Origin: Microthyrium microscopicum
Lineage: Eukaryota > Ascomycota > Dothideomycetes > Microthyriales > Microthyriaceae
DNA length: 64,000 nucleotides
Assembly (NCBI GenBank): GCA_010405405.1
Contig: MU004234.1
Span: 540,993-604,992, forward strand
Reading direction: 5' to 3'
In this document: one piece after another, positions 10,342 to 20,007 of the stretch
Numbering within the stretch: the first letter of the stretch is position 1
Layout: each line of letters starts with the position of its first letter
Made by a program: the position numbers and the translations under genes
The notes under the pieces: generated by a model
Seen by the model: only the letters and a program-made list of their open reading frames with translations
What the model was told of the DNA's origin: nothing
Databases searched by the model: none

Positions 10342-12363
10342 TCAATACGCCCGCTCTGCGAACCGTACGCAGAGGACTCCTCGTTGTCGCGCCTGAATTA
10401 CTACCAGTGCATGTACTGTGAGTAGTAGTAGGGTGCTCCCGCTCACTACACGCGGTCTTGAACGTCCACTCTCAACTACGAAATCTAGTGCTGCCAGGGA
10501 CAGTAATGGTATGGCGAGTAATGGACGCGAGCTGAGTGGCGCACAGGGCATGGTGAGGGACAGGTATTTTCCTAGGAACAATATGATTTTGATCACGGCA
10601 GTGAGGGCAGGCTGCCATACTTCGAGAGTTGATGGGCGTGGTGGAGGTGGTGGGAGCGCGAGTTGAGGTGATGATGGACGTGAGTGTGAATGGTGAGTGG
10701 GACTAAGTGCTGGAGGTGGATGTTTGCGGCGGATGATGGCTGATGTTGTGGTGGGCGAGACAGGCCGTTCAGTTTCGTCATGGGCCGGACTATGATGCCT
10801 GTGTTGCTGAGGTGCGAGGGCTTTGTTGGGTAAGAGGCCAGGATGAGTCTTGGAGCCAGACAGCTTACGACCAAACTGCGTGCGCGGATGGGGAGAGGGT
10901 GAGGCGGCGGAGATGCGGGAGCTGCTGCGCGCATCTTCCTGGGTTGCGCGCGAGGAGAAGACTTCGTCCATGTCCTCGAGGTCTTGCGCAGCGTGGATAC
11001 CACGTAGAATTTCGTCTGTGGAGGGCCGCTGGTCAGGATCGATGGCGAGAAGGCGTTTCAAGAATTTCCAGAGCTCTTCAGGGAGATCGGTGCGACCGCG
11101 ACGCTCATCGTCGTTGAAGCCACGCCAGGACATGATTTCGGCGCGAAGTTCATCAATGTCTTCATTATCTTCGTTGATTTGATCGGCGCTACTGTAGGGG
11201 AGAGTGCCAAAGCACATGAAGTGCAAGATCATTCCCAATGAGAAGACATCGGATTTAACTGTGAAGTTGCCGAAAGGGCCATTCGGGGTATCGCGACTTA
11301 GGACTTCTGGTGCGCAGTAACTAACTGTTCCAGTGGCTCCTGTACCTGTACGGGCGGAATCTGTGCCTTGGACTTCGCCGAAATCACTAAGTAACGCGCG
11401 CATTTTGCCGCCAGTCATGTGGAGTAAGACGTTATTCGGTTTGATATCACGGTGTATGAAGCCATGTGTGTGAAGGTAGTGAAGACCAGAGGTAATGTCC
11501 TTGAAGAAAGTATAGATCTCTTCAAAATGCATTCTTCGAAGACCACTGCTAGAATCTGGTCGATCCATCTGACCTTTTGATCTTCTTCTTAGGCGCTCCT
11601 TTAATTCCCATGTTGACGGAGTTGTCGTTGAAGGCCCCAGTACAAAATTGTGTAAGTCTCCCGAGTCGCAGTATTGTTGTAAGATGAACGCGCACGGTAC
11701 ATTGCTTGGACCAAAATTGTTGATCTTGAAATCTTCCAACCAGACATGACGATATGAGACCAAATTTGGATGGCTTAGGTTTTGCAGTGTTTGTACTTCG
11801 ATGAGCACTTTCTCCAACCATGCATGATCGTCTCCAACAGGGACGCGCTTGCATGCGAATTGGCCCAATGATACACCATCAATCATATGTGTAACCAATA
11901 GCACGACACCTTTACCACCTCTACCAAGCTCCCTCTCTTCTTTAAAGAAAGTTTTGAAGTAGTTGGAACTAAATGCTTGCTTCGATATCCCATGTCCATT
12001 TGTAGCTCGAGGTTCGCTTGCCACGAACTCTGCGCCGCTTGGAGGCACGATTGGTGGTTCTGGCGATCTACGGTGTTCTGGCGAGTCCAGCCTTCGGCGT
12101 GGAGAAGACGGCCTGGATGAGCGACCACCAGCATCTGGCAAAGCCTGCCGTAGCATATTAAAGTATGATGGATCCATATAACTTGTGGACGAAGGTATGT
12201 CGGATGAGACATGTTCAGCATGCTGGGCTGGATCGTCGAGGAAAGGGCGGTGACAGGCTGGACATCGTTCGAGCTTCGGGGTTGTAGATCGAAGGGATAG
12301 CTGACGAGAGCGAGGATCGTAGACTACGACGGTGGACTCATGGCGTCTAGATGAATTTAGCAT
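10342..12363 (-). CDS. IKS1: IKS1-type serine/threonine protein kinase with C-terminal membrane segments
   Basis: Single exon, 673 aa. The N-terminus has a CPACHRPF Cys pair at about 34-41, typical of Iks1 proteins. The kinase domain spans roughly 140-460. It has a glycine loop ELGRGGKG (145-152), catalytic Lys in FACKRV (172), a catalytic loop HRDIKPNN, the metal-binding loop SDFGE and APEVL. A Ser/Pro/His-rich linker follows. The C-terminal 100 residues contain hydrophobic stretches (TAVIKIILFLG, PLLAIPLLSLAALDF, LLLLTVHALVVI), which suggests membrane anchoring. Yeast Iks1 is a poorly understood kinase. The assignment rests on the N-terminal Cys motif plus kinase plus hydrophobic-tail architecture. 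Confidence 0.88.
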   Translation of the reverse strand: MLNSSRRHESTVVVYDPRSRQLSLRSTTPKLERCPACHRPFLDDPAQHAEHVSSDIPSSTSYMDPSYFNMLRQALPDAGGRSSRPSSPRRRLDSPEHRRSPEPPIVPPSGAEFVASEPRATNGHGISKQAFSSNYFKTFFKEERELGRGGKGVVLLVTHMIDGVSLGQFACKRVPVGDDHAWLEKVLIEVQTLQNLSHPNLVSYRHVWLEDFKINNFGPSNVPCAFILQQYCDSGDLHNFVLGPSTTTPSTWELKERLRRRSKGQMDRPDSSSGLRRMHFEEIYTFFKDITSGLHYLHTHGFIHRDIKPNNVLLHMTGGKMRALLSDFGEVQGTDSARTGTGATGTVSYCAPEVLSRDTPNGPFGNFTVKSDVFSLGMILHFMCFGTLPYSSADQINEDNEDIDELRAEIMSWRGFNDDERRGRTDLPEELWKFLKRLLAIDPDQRPSTDEILRGIHAAQDLEDMDEVFSSRATQEDARSSSRISAASPSPHPRTQFGRKLSGSKTHPGLLPNKALAPQQHRHHSPAHDETERPVSPTTTSAIIRRKHPPPALSPTHHSHSRPSSPQLALPPPPPRPSTLEVWQPALTAVIKIILFLGKYLSLTMPCAPLSSRPLLAIPLLSLAALDFVVESGRSRPRVVSGSTLLLLTVHALVVIQARQRGVLCVRFAERAY

Positions 12364-13128
12364 ATTTTATGATAATGGAGAGCTTGACGTCGTACAGAAC
12401 AATTTCGCGAGAGTGGTCTGGAGCGTATGGAATGAGGGACATTGCCCTGCTTCGTTCTTCTTCTGCCATACTGAAGGGCAGATTATGAGTTGGGCTTCAA
12501 GATCATCGCCACAGAGCTATGCTGAAATTCAAATTGTCGATTGTGTTGTTGAGTTATGGCTGAGTTGAGGGGGAAGATGATGGTGTTTACAAGGTGGAGA
12601 GACAAGGATCATGTGGTCAGGCTGTCAGGGTTATGTACGGATGATTGAGTGACATCAACTCAGTGTTTACCTGAGATCTTGGTCGTCATGTCATTGAATA
12701 ATCTTTATCAGGTAGGACAAATGACATGATCATTTATGATTTAAATGTGTTGTTGTTTTGAAGGACATCGTGCTGGTAACCAATGGGGATAAATTCACCA
12801 CAAGGCTGAAGTTATGCGATATCGAATTGTTGTCGCGGAAGATTGTTACCCTCTCGAAGCTCTCCGTATGCGCCTCCAGATAAATTCCGGAAGTTCGAGT
12901 AATCTTTTCATACCAGATAAATCGAGATTGTTAGAAAAAAATCAAGAGTCAGAGAGCTGAAAACTCAAGAATAGCAACAATGGCGCTAGCAATGACCCCT
13001 GTCCACACAATTCCCCTATTTTTGGAAGAGCTCCAACTTCATCCCCAGTCGCGTGCCTGTTACTTCGAGCTCCAACAACTAACATCTTCCATCTGTCGTT
13101 CTCGGGGACAGGCCAATTCACCGTTATA
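12364..13128. other. Divergent promoter region, IKS1-type / YKE4-type genes
   Basis: 765 bases between two divergent genes. No ORF with domain support is present. A short ATG-led frame near 12980 stops quickly and could be an upstream ORF in the transporter leader. Confidence 0.5.
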
Positions 13129-14433
13129 ATGGCGTCTACCGTACGGTTGACGCGAACTGCCTGCTCACTCTTACTGATCGCATCCGTTCTATACTTTTCA
13201 TCCGTATCAGCAGAGAAAGCTCATCCATCATACCCAAGCTTGTCAAGCTTGTCATCGCATGAGATTGAGTCGCAACTCCAAGTATGATCCCCACTAGCAA
13301 AATCGAACATGAAACTAACCGCTTGACTCTAGAGTTGTCCTATAGTTCAAGCGCTGAATGTAGAAAAGCTCGCTGAGAGCTCCGAAAGCTCCACCATCAC
13401 CCAACAACTCTTTGCCTTCTTATTTCCTGGCAGCCCAGCTGTCAACGCACTACTCGCGACTCTCTACATCTCCGGTCCTCCAAACTTCCTCCTTGCATTA
13501 TGTCCTCCTAACATCGATCCTTCGTCTCTCAGTGTGATGGTCGCCTTCGCCGTGGGGGGGTTGATGGGTGACACACTCTTTCATCTACTACCAGAAATAT
13601 TCCTAGGGGAAGACTCGCCCGAGCATGTACGATTCGTCATGGTTGACCCACGTAAGAACCTCCTACTAGGCTTGGCGATAATGGTTGGTTTCATGACCTT
13701 TGTTGCCATGGACAAAGGACTACGAATCGCAACTGGAGGAGAAGGCCACGACCATGCCCATGGACACAGTCACGCGACTGCAGAAGATGAATTGGCCACA
13801 ACCACCGGCGCAGAGATCAAAGACGGCCCAAAGACGCGACAACGAGGCAAGAAGACTGCTGCAAATGGAAAAGCCGTGGTCGAAGTACCTAAAGAGGACA
13901 AGTCATCGAGCATCAAGCTTGCCGCATATCTGAATCTCATTGCTGATTTCACGCACAACATTACAGATGGTTTGGCCATGTCAGCTTCCTTCTATACTTC
14001 ACCAACTATCGGCGCTACCACAACCATGGCTGTCTTCTTCCATGAGATCCCGCACGAAGTCGGCGATTTTGCTTTACTTATCCAATCTGGTTTCTCGAAA
14101 CGTGCGGCCATGGGCGCTCAATTCATCACAGCCGTCGGCGCATTGCTTGGGACATGCATAGGAATCGCGGTGCAAGAATATGGCGGATCTAGCGCTAGTG
14201 TTAATGCAGCAGGAGGCAATGCCGTGGGAATTCTGGGTACGAGTCTGCAATATGGAGATTTGTTGCTACCGTTCACCGCTGGAACATTCTTGTATGTGGG
14301 CACGGTGGCAGTCATTCCGGAGATGCTCGAGGTTGATAAGAGCGCGAGTAAGTTTGCCCAGCTGAGGACGATGGCAACACAGTTCTTGGCTGTTGCAGCT
14401 GGAGCGGGCATCATGCTTGCGATCTCTTGGTAA
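13129..14433 (+). CDS. YKE4: ZIP-family zinc transporter of the YKE4/SLC39A7 type
   Basis: Exons 13129-13281 and 13333-14433 give 417 aa (intron 51 bases, phase 0). Residues 1-30 form a signal peptide (TACSLLLIASVLYFSSVSA). ZIP helices follow, with GLMGDTLFHLLPEI early on. A His-rich loop GHDHAHGHSHAT sits between helices III and IV. The metal-binding helix motifs HNITDGLA and HEIPHEVGDFALL are complete. The last helices include LLLPFTAGTFLYVGTVAVIPE. This subfamily moves zinc across the ER or secretory-pathway membrane. All transport residues I can check are present. Confidence 0.93.
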
Positions 14434-14631
14434 GATGTTTGTTTTTATATGATGTTGCGCATAGCTTCTTGACATATATTTCACAACTGGGGTGGCAATA
14501 TGAAATAAAGCGTGTCTATCATTTCCTCCTCCGAAAGAACCATTTCTATCAAAACGTACTGAAAGGATCGATCAGAGACATCTAGTCCGAACGTCAATGG
14601 GCAAATAGCATTTGCCCGGTCCAGGATCTAA
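14434..14631. other. Convergent 3' intergenic interval
   Basis: Short AT-rich spacer between the YKE4-type gene and family copy 2, holding both 3' ends. Confidence 0.5.
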
Positions 14632-15660
14632 TCAATTAAGTCTCTCCAGTGTTTCCGATCCCAACAACAACCCCTGGAAGCAATCTTTCATCATCTCCAA
14701 TGCATCCCACCGACGATCGCTTCTACTCGGACCCACAAGTGACGTACCAAACACGCAGGTGGTGTGGCCATCATAGTTCGGATCCAGATCATAGCTTGTC
14801 GCAAACGCGCCGCATTTCTTGCACTCATAATAGTGCTTCAGTCGATATGGGCGCTCTCCAATCAAAGTAATTCCCCAGTCCCGAACTGGCCCTGTCCAAT
14901 CCGCCAGGATCTCGCGATCATAGTATGAGCCATGTGTATGGTCACGCATCAGCCATTTTAGTGTCGCGTGTGAGCAGAGTTCAATATTGAGCCCCTGTTC
15001 TTCTGCCGCATTGACGGTTAGACCAGCTCGTAGGATGGGTAGTCGGTATTCTCGTTGGATCACAGGGCCTATAGTCGCATTGGAGGGGCTTTTGAGACGG
15101 TAGGTGACGTTTCCGGCTTCTCTACCGCCTGGGAATTGGAAGAGCAGTGTGGTTTTGCACCGGAAGAGAGTAGGACATATTCGTCCTTCAAGGAACGATT
15201 TGATCTGAGCGGACGAGATGTGATAAAAATTATCAAAAGTGTAACCATCGTTACCGTTAGTTGGTTGTTCCAACGCAGCATGGAGAATCTTATGTTCGCT
15301 GCAAACAGCTTTCTCTGGGATGTCCTGTTGTAGAAGCTCCAAGAATTCTAGCTTGCTCTTGCCAGCGGTGTGCGAGGTAAGCTTGGGCCAATATAGATCA
15401 GAAAGCTTGTGCTTTAGTTCTTTGTTGACGAGTGCGAGCGCACACTTGGATGCGAGAGGGAGGTGGTCGCATACCATGAGTAGCAGCTCGTTTGGTATAT
15501 TAAGAAACTCGCGGCTAGGACTTGCGTTTGGCAGACTGACAAATTGGCGGATGGTATCCTTGCTGAGTTCATAGTCTTGCGTGGCATAGCGAGATAGGAT
15601 GGTTGAGGCAGGCCGATGGACACGACATTGATGCGCACGCTCTCCGCAGCAGGAAGTCAT
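14632..15660 (-). CDS. F-box-like protein with terminal Cys/His motifs (family copy 2, intronless)
   Basis: Single exon, 342 aa. It starts MTSCCGERAHQCRVHRP, almost the same as copy 1, giving the CC-x6-C-x2-H pattern. The F-box-like segment reads FLNIPNELLLMVCDHLPLAS, then CALALVNKELKHKL. Shared core motifs are FDNFYH, GRICPTLFRCKTTL, REYRLPI, GLNIELCSHATLKWLM, a WTG tripeptide and YYECKKCGAFA followed by H-x2-C. No intron interrupts the positions where copies 1 and 4 are split. A role as SCF adaptor is inferred only from the F-box-like helix. The C-terminal 40 residues are specific to this copy. Confidence 0.85.
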   Translation of the reverse strand: MTSCCGERAHQCRVHRPASTILSRYATQDYELSKDTIRQFVSLPNASPSREFLNIPNELLLMVCDHLPLASKCALALVNKELKHKLSDLYWPKLTSHTAGKSKLEFLELLQQDIPEKAVCSEHKILHAALEQPTNGNDGYTFDNFYHISSAQIKSFLEGRICPTLFRCKTTLLFQFPGGREAGNVTYRLKSPSNATIGPVIQREYRLPILRAGLTVNAAEEQGLNIELCSHATLKWLMRDHTHGSYYDREILADWTGPVRDWGITLIGERPYRLKHYYECKKCGAFATSYDLDPNYDGHTTCVFGTSLVGPSRSDRRWDALEMMKDCFQGLLLGSETLERLN

Positions 15661-16560
15661 AGCGAATTATTTGCGTGGTGGAGTGTTGAGTAAGTTGTGC
15701 GGGCGTCAGGGATTGCTTTGTCAGTCTTGCAATGTAAATGTTCCCGTAGTCAATTGCAAGGTAATGAAAGCCTCTCCGAGTATTGACAATGAACGAATAA
15801 GGAAAAGAAGGACTTTGCAGATGATTGGAAATAAAAAGTGGTGGTGGTGGTGATGGTGGTGGTGGTGGTGGTGATGGATTCGGGAGGCTCAGAGGTTTGT
15901 TGTTGTATACTAGTAAGCTGAACAAATGTAGCAGTAGGCGAGTTGAAATCATAGGTAGAACAAAGCGAAAGCTGTAAAAATCATCGAGGTGCGCTCAAAG
16001 TCACAAGCAGGTGATCCATGAAAAGCAAAACAAGTCCAAAGACTCCGATCACCTCAATGTCACCGCCAGCGGCTAACAGCTCATCCACCTAAATACTTGG
16101 GTAGCTGAGGGAAATGATAGTGCCTTGGCCACTTGTTAGTTGTTAAAGATATAGCCGATATGAGGTCGAAAGTATCTCGAGCATATGGCGACTAGTATCG
16201 CCATAAGAAAACATGATAACCGACATCGAGCTTCTTCAAGGTTATATATCAGAATGCGAATTTTCTCGAAGACGGTTTAACTAATATGTATAGCCCTTAA
16301 AGTTAAATGCCATCAGTAGACGTAGCCACGTATTCTACATAAGTCAGGTATTGATACAGAAGTAATTCAAGAAATTTTGATATGAACGACGTTTCATTCC
16401 GCTTTATGTTCTAGGTTGTTAACTAGCAAACATGACCATGAGAATCATAGAACAAACAATTGTAGCAAATGCATTTGACTTTGCCTCCAGAATCCCAAGC
16501 CCACATACATGACCCACAAGTGCTGCTCTGCTTCCCCTATACTTCATGACAGGAACCCAA
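15661..16560. other. Intergenic interval with GGT microsatellite
   Basis: 900 bases between family copies 2 and 3, holding the promoter of copy 2. Apart from the GGT repeat at about 15839-15876 I see no gene or structured element. Confidence 0.5.
15839..15876. repeat. GGT/GAT trinucleotide microsatellite
   Basis: Near-perfect run of GGT triplets broken by two GAT units, about 180 bases upstream of the copy 2 start. It is non-coding in any supported model. Confidence 0.9.
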
Positions 16561-17511
16561 TCAGCCTCGTAGTGCAGGCCATCTCGGATCAAGAGTAAAC
16601 TTCTCTGGTTCGAAATATTGCAGCGGCGAAGCAAACGCGCAGCGGGCCTGATGACCATACGCCGCGGGATCCGTAACCATGCCAAATGCCAAACATTTCC
16701 TACACTCAAACCTGACATTTCGTCGATCCTCATATTGGTTCAGTCTCTCTCCTCCACACGATTGCACGGGTCCGTTCCAAAGGTGTCGGAGGTGAAAGGT
16801 ATAGCCTGAAGGTCGCACTACTTCCTTAAGTGTGATGTGCGAGCAGAGCTGGATGTTTAATCCAAGATCCAGATCGTCTGTGGTAGAGAGAAATGAGCGG
16901 TGAGATGATATTGGCACTCGATAGTCCCGCTGGATATATGGACCAATGCTACTTGAAACTGTGCCTCGAAGACGATAGGAAACTCTGACCGTTTGCTTGA
17001 GCTTTCCTAGGTATGGGTAAAGTATGGTTCTACAGCTAAAGACCTGTTCGCAAAGCCCGCCTCGATTGATGGCCTCAATTTGAGCTAGCGAGATGCGATA
17101 GAAGCCGTCGAATGTATAGCCTCCCTGGCCGCTGTCGGGCTCGCCGGATGTAGCGTGTAAGATCCTATGAATGCTACAGAATCGTGCGTCAGGAAGGTCT
17201 CGTTGCAAGAGCTTCAGGAAGTCCGATTTGTCAGGCCAGTCGGGATTTAGACGAGACCAAAACTCCCCAGAGAGTCTAAATGTCAAGTCATTACAGCTTA
17301 GTGTTAAAACGCAACCAGAGGAAACAGGCAGATAACTGCAAGCCCTGAGCAAAAGTTCGGTGGGCAGTGAAAGAAGACTAGATGTCGGATTATCGTTCAA
17401 TACATAGTTTTGTGTAGATTGGTAAGATTGGTGAGGATGGTAAGTCTGTCGTTGCGCCAGTAGTTGATGATTAGAGCATCGATGTGATTGCATTCCGCAA
17501 CAGGCAGGCAT
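16561..17511 (-). CDS. F-box-like protein with terminal Cys/His motifs (family copy 3, intronless)
   Basis: Single exon, 316 aa, starting MPACCGMQSHRCSNHQ. It keeps the CC-x6-C-x2-H spacing. The F-box-like segment is LLSLPTELLLRACSYLPVSS, then CVLTLSCNDL. The shared core includes FDGFYRIS, QRDYRVPI, GLNIQLCSHITLKEV and WNGPV; the C-terminus is FECRKCLAFG followed by H-x3-C. It is the most diverged copy: WTG has become WNG and the IELC/LKWLM motifs are altered. Like copy 2 it lacks the introns of copies 1 and 4. It is a tandem neighbour of copies 2 and 4 on the same strand. Confidence 0.83.
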   Translation of the reverse strand: MPACCGMQSHRCSNHQLLAQRQTYHPHQSYQSTQNYVLNDNPTSSLLSLPTELLLRACSYLPVSSGCVLTLSCNDLTFRLSGEFWSRLNPDWPDKSDFLKLLQRDLPDARFCSIHRILHATSGEPDSGQGGYTFDGFYRISLAQIEAINRGGLCEQVFSCRTILYPYLGKLKQTVRVSYRLRGTVSSSIGPYIQRDYRVPISSHRSFLSTTDDLDLGLNIQLCSHITLKEVVRPSGYTFHLRHLWNGPVQSCGGERLNQYEDRRNVRFECRKCLAFGMVTDPAAYGHQARCAFASPLQYFEPEKFTLDPRWPALRG

Positions 17512-18242
17512 CCTGAACTCTCAATGTTGTTGACCAAATAGTTCGAATGAGAGAGTAGGCTCCTGACCGCGTAATCTAGATAGCGAGGTCTGAGGACGAA
17601 GTATCCTTTTCTGATGCTTAAGACTTGAAATCCAAAAGCAATTGTTAGGCCTGAGATTGTTGTTTGCTTTAGTCGTGTTTGCCTCATGAGTAGATTGTTA
17701 TTTTGTTATGTACATCGAAAATGTAAAGGATCGCGAGATATTCAAGAGAGCGATGGATAGGGAAATAGGATAATTGTAAAAACGTCAACGTGTGACCTAA
17801 GTTTCAATCCAATCTATTGAACAGAGGTAAATAGAAGCCATTCCACATCTCAATTCGAATATGACTGGCGTCAAGCTACGCTGATCTAAGCGCTGCATTG
17901 GTAGAGTATCTGTCAATCGGGAGTGGTACTAGCAAACATCAATGTTTGGGCTATCAAGACAACCAAATTTACCTGATATTGAGTCTCAACCCCTTTAGTT
18001 CTTAAACCCCAGATCTTGCTGGGGTTTCTATGAGTACTGTAGCTATATATCCACGCAGTAGTTCCCCTGGACGGGAAAGCAGTAGTTCCTATATAATTTC
18101 CTTCTCCATTGACGTTTCTAGCTCCAATAGACGATGCTTCAGTACTGGGTGTTCAACGTGCCGAAGAGTACATCTTAGATTCGTATCCTTGCCAAATACC
18201 ATCGAAAGCGGAGCCTCAACGAGTCAACTCATATAGGGTTTT
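17512..18242. other. Intergenic interval between family copies 3 and 4
   Basis: 730 bases without a supported gene. It contains a perfect 9-bp stem with a 6-base loop (AAACCCCAG / CTGGGGTTT) at 18004-18027. Confidence 0.5.
18004..18027. repeat. Perfect 9-bp inverted repeat (hairpin)
   Basis: AAACCCCAG, loop ATCTTG, CTGGGGTTT. It lies downstream of the copy 4 stop. No terminator role is known for such hairpins in fungal nuclear genes, so function is open. Confidence 0.8.
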
Positions 18243-19350
18243 CTAGAGATATGACAACGGAGTGGTAATTTCACAGCTAGTATGAGTGTCTCCCACTTCT
18301 TCCATATCTCTAACCACGGCAGACACCCCAACGCACGTCGAACAATGATACATATGCTCCAACCGCAGTGGAAACCGTGCCAACAGTCCAGCCACATGCG
18401 TAGTCGACCCAGTCCAGCGCGCAAGAGTTCGGCAGGCTCTCCGAGGAGGTCGAGAAAATCTTTGCAGAAGACACTTCAGGGTGTTATGTTGGCAAAGCTG
18501 GATACCAACCGGGTCGTTGAAGCCATCGCTCGGTGCGGGTGCGACAAACATATCCTGAACTTGGCGAGCTGGAAGAACGGGTAGCCAATACTTGCGACGA
18601 AGGAATTGGAGATCGTTGATTTGCACGATTTCATAGCTGACGGTTCCCGAAAACTGAGCATTCTTGGTTTGCAAGGACAGATCAGTGCCGCAGCGAAAGT
18701 ATTTGTGGCAGAGCTTGTTCGCTCTCGCATCGGCGACAAGGGCGGCTGAGCATTGAAAGAAGTTGTCGAATGTGATGCCTCGAAAAGGCTGAAGATCCTG
18801 AGGCGCGTTGTGAAGAATGTGATGACCAGTAGGCCCGCTGCAGACGAAGGTTTCTGGAAGTTCTTTTTGGAGTAGCTTTAGGAAGTCATCCTGGAATGCG
18901 TTAGTAAAAGAGTAAGATAGCGAGCGGCTGATTTAGAGGCAAAATGCCTCATAAGGGAGCGATCTCACCTTTTCCGGCGGTGCAATCTTCAAACTCTGCC
19001 AAAACTCAGGCGCCAATTCATAAGCGAGTTGCTTGCAAGTGAACGCAAGTGCACAACTCGAAGCGAGCGGAAGGTTCTCGCAGATGAGGAGGCGAATCTC
19101 TGTCGGCAGATTGAGCAAATGATGCTTAGGCGATTCGCTGAACTTGTAGTTGTTCTCCGAATTCGGCAGATTTGGTGCCTGTACGGATCGATGAACATTG
19201 CATAGCTGTTGATCGACACAGCAAGATGTCTTGGTTAAGGCCTGTTAATGACCAGTATCAGTTACGGAAAGCCTGACCAAAACGCGTTTTCGTTAGAAGA
19301 GCTCTTACCTGTTGCTTAAGCTCAAGCTCCGTCATCTTGAAATCGGTCAT
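18243..19350 (-). CDS. F-box-like protein with terminal Cys/His motifs (family copy 4, three exons)
   Basis: Exons on the minus strand are 19350-19309, 19241-18969 and 18890-18243, giving 320 aa. Both introns are GT-AG and phase 0. The short first exon encodes MTDFKMTELELKQQ. Exon 2 begins ALTKTSCCVDQQLCNVHRS and holds the F-box-like LLNLPTEIRLLICENLPLAS, then CALAFTCKQL. Exon 3 has FDNFF, FRCGTDLSL, RKYWLPVL, GIQLCQHNTLK and WTG. It ends with YHCSTCVGVSAVV followed by H-x3-C. It is closest to copy 1, sharing exon boundaries at equivalent residues. Function is inferred only from the F-box-like helix. Confidence 0.85.
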
Positions 19351-20007
19351 GGGAGATTGGGGATGAACTGTGATGATAGCAAGTTTGGAAATGTAACGGT
19401 TTGGTGTTGTGGTGGTTCGAATTTGTAGTTGTTTGAAGGTGTAGTGGTTTGATTTTTTGGATAGTGTAGCGGTTGGAATGTTAGATGGTGTAGCGGTTCG
19501 ACGTTGTTGGGGGAGAAATAATGAGGATCAAAAGCTTAGGAGATGCGCACTTGACGCCCCAAGTTATCGAAAGTTAAAAGCTGGAAGGCAGGCTACCTAC
19601 CAGATGAAGTGAATGTGCCTGTACTAGAAAGGACGGAAGGCATGAAGCTTCAAGGTCGCTGAGCACCTCAATCATGGCGCGATTCGTGAATAAGGAGGTG
19701 CCTATCTTCACTGAGCACCTGGAACCACTGCTGATTTGTAGAAGAACCTTTACATATCAATGCTCTAGCTGTATTTTAGCTTCTAGCGGCTGGTACATAT
19801 TGGAGTTCAGATAGACTATGCATATTAGCAATGGGATGGTATTTGCATGAGCGATGTCTTAAGAGCTAACCAACAGCCGCGCCATGATGGAATATGACAC
19901 CATCGAAAGACACTTCCAATCATCCTTAAAAGGATAGACATCAAGAGAGGGTACCCAAATCCAGCCGCCAAAGCTGCCCTCTACCAACCAATTCGCCGAG
20001 CAACATC
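19351..20007. other. Intergenic interval with degenerate short repeats
   Basis: 657 bases. At about 19395-19505 imperfect copies of GTGTAGYGGTT follow one another at roughly 30-base spacing, upstream of copy 4. No gene is supported. Confidence 0.5.
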
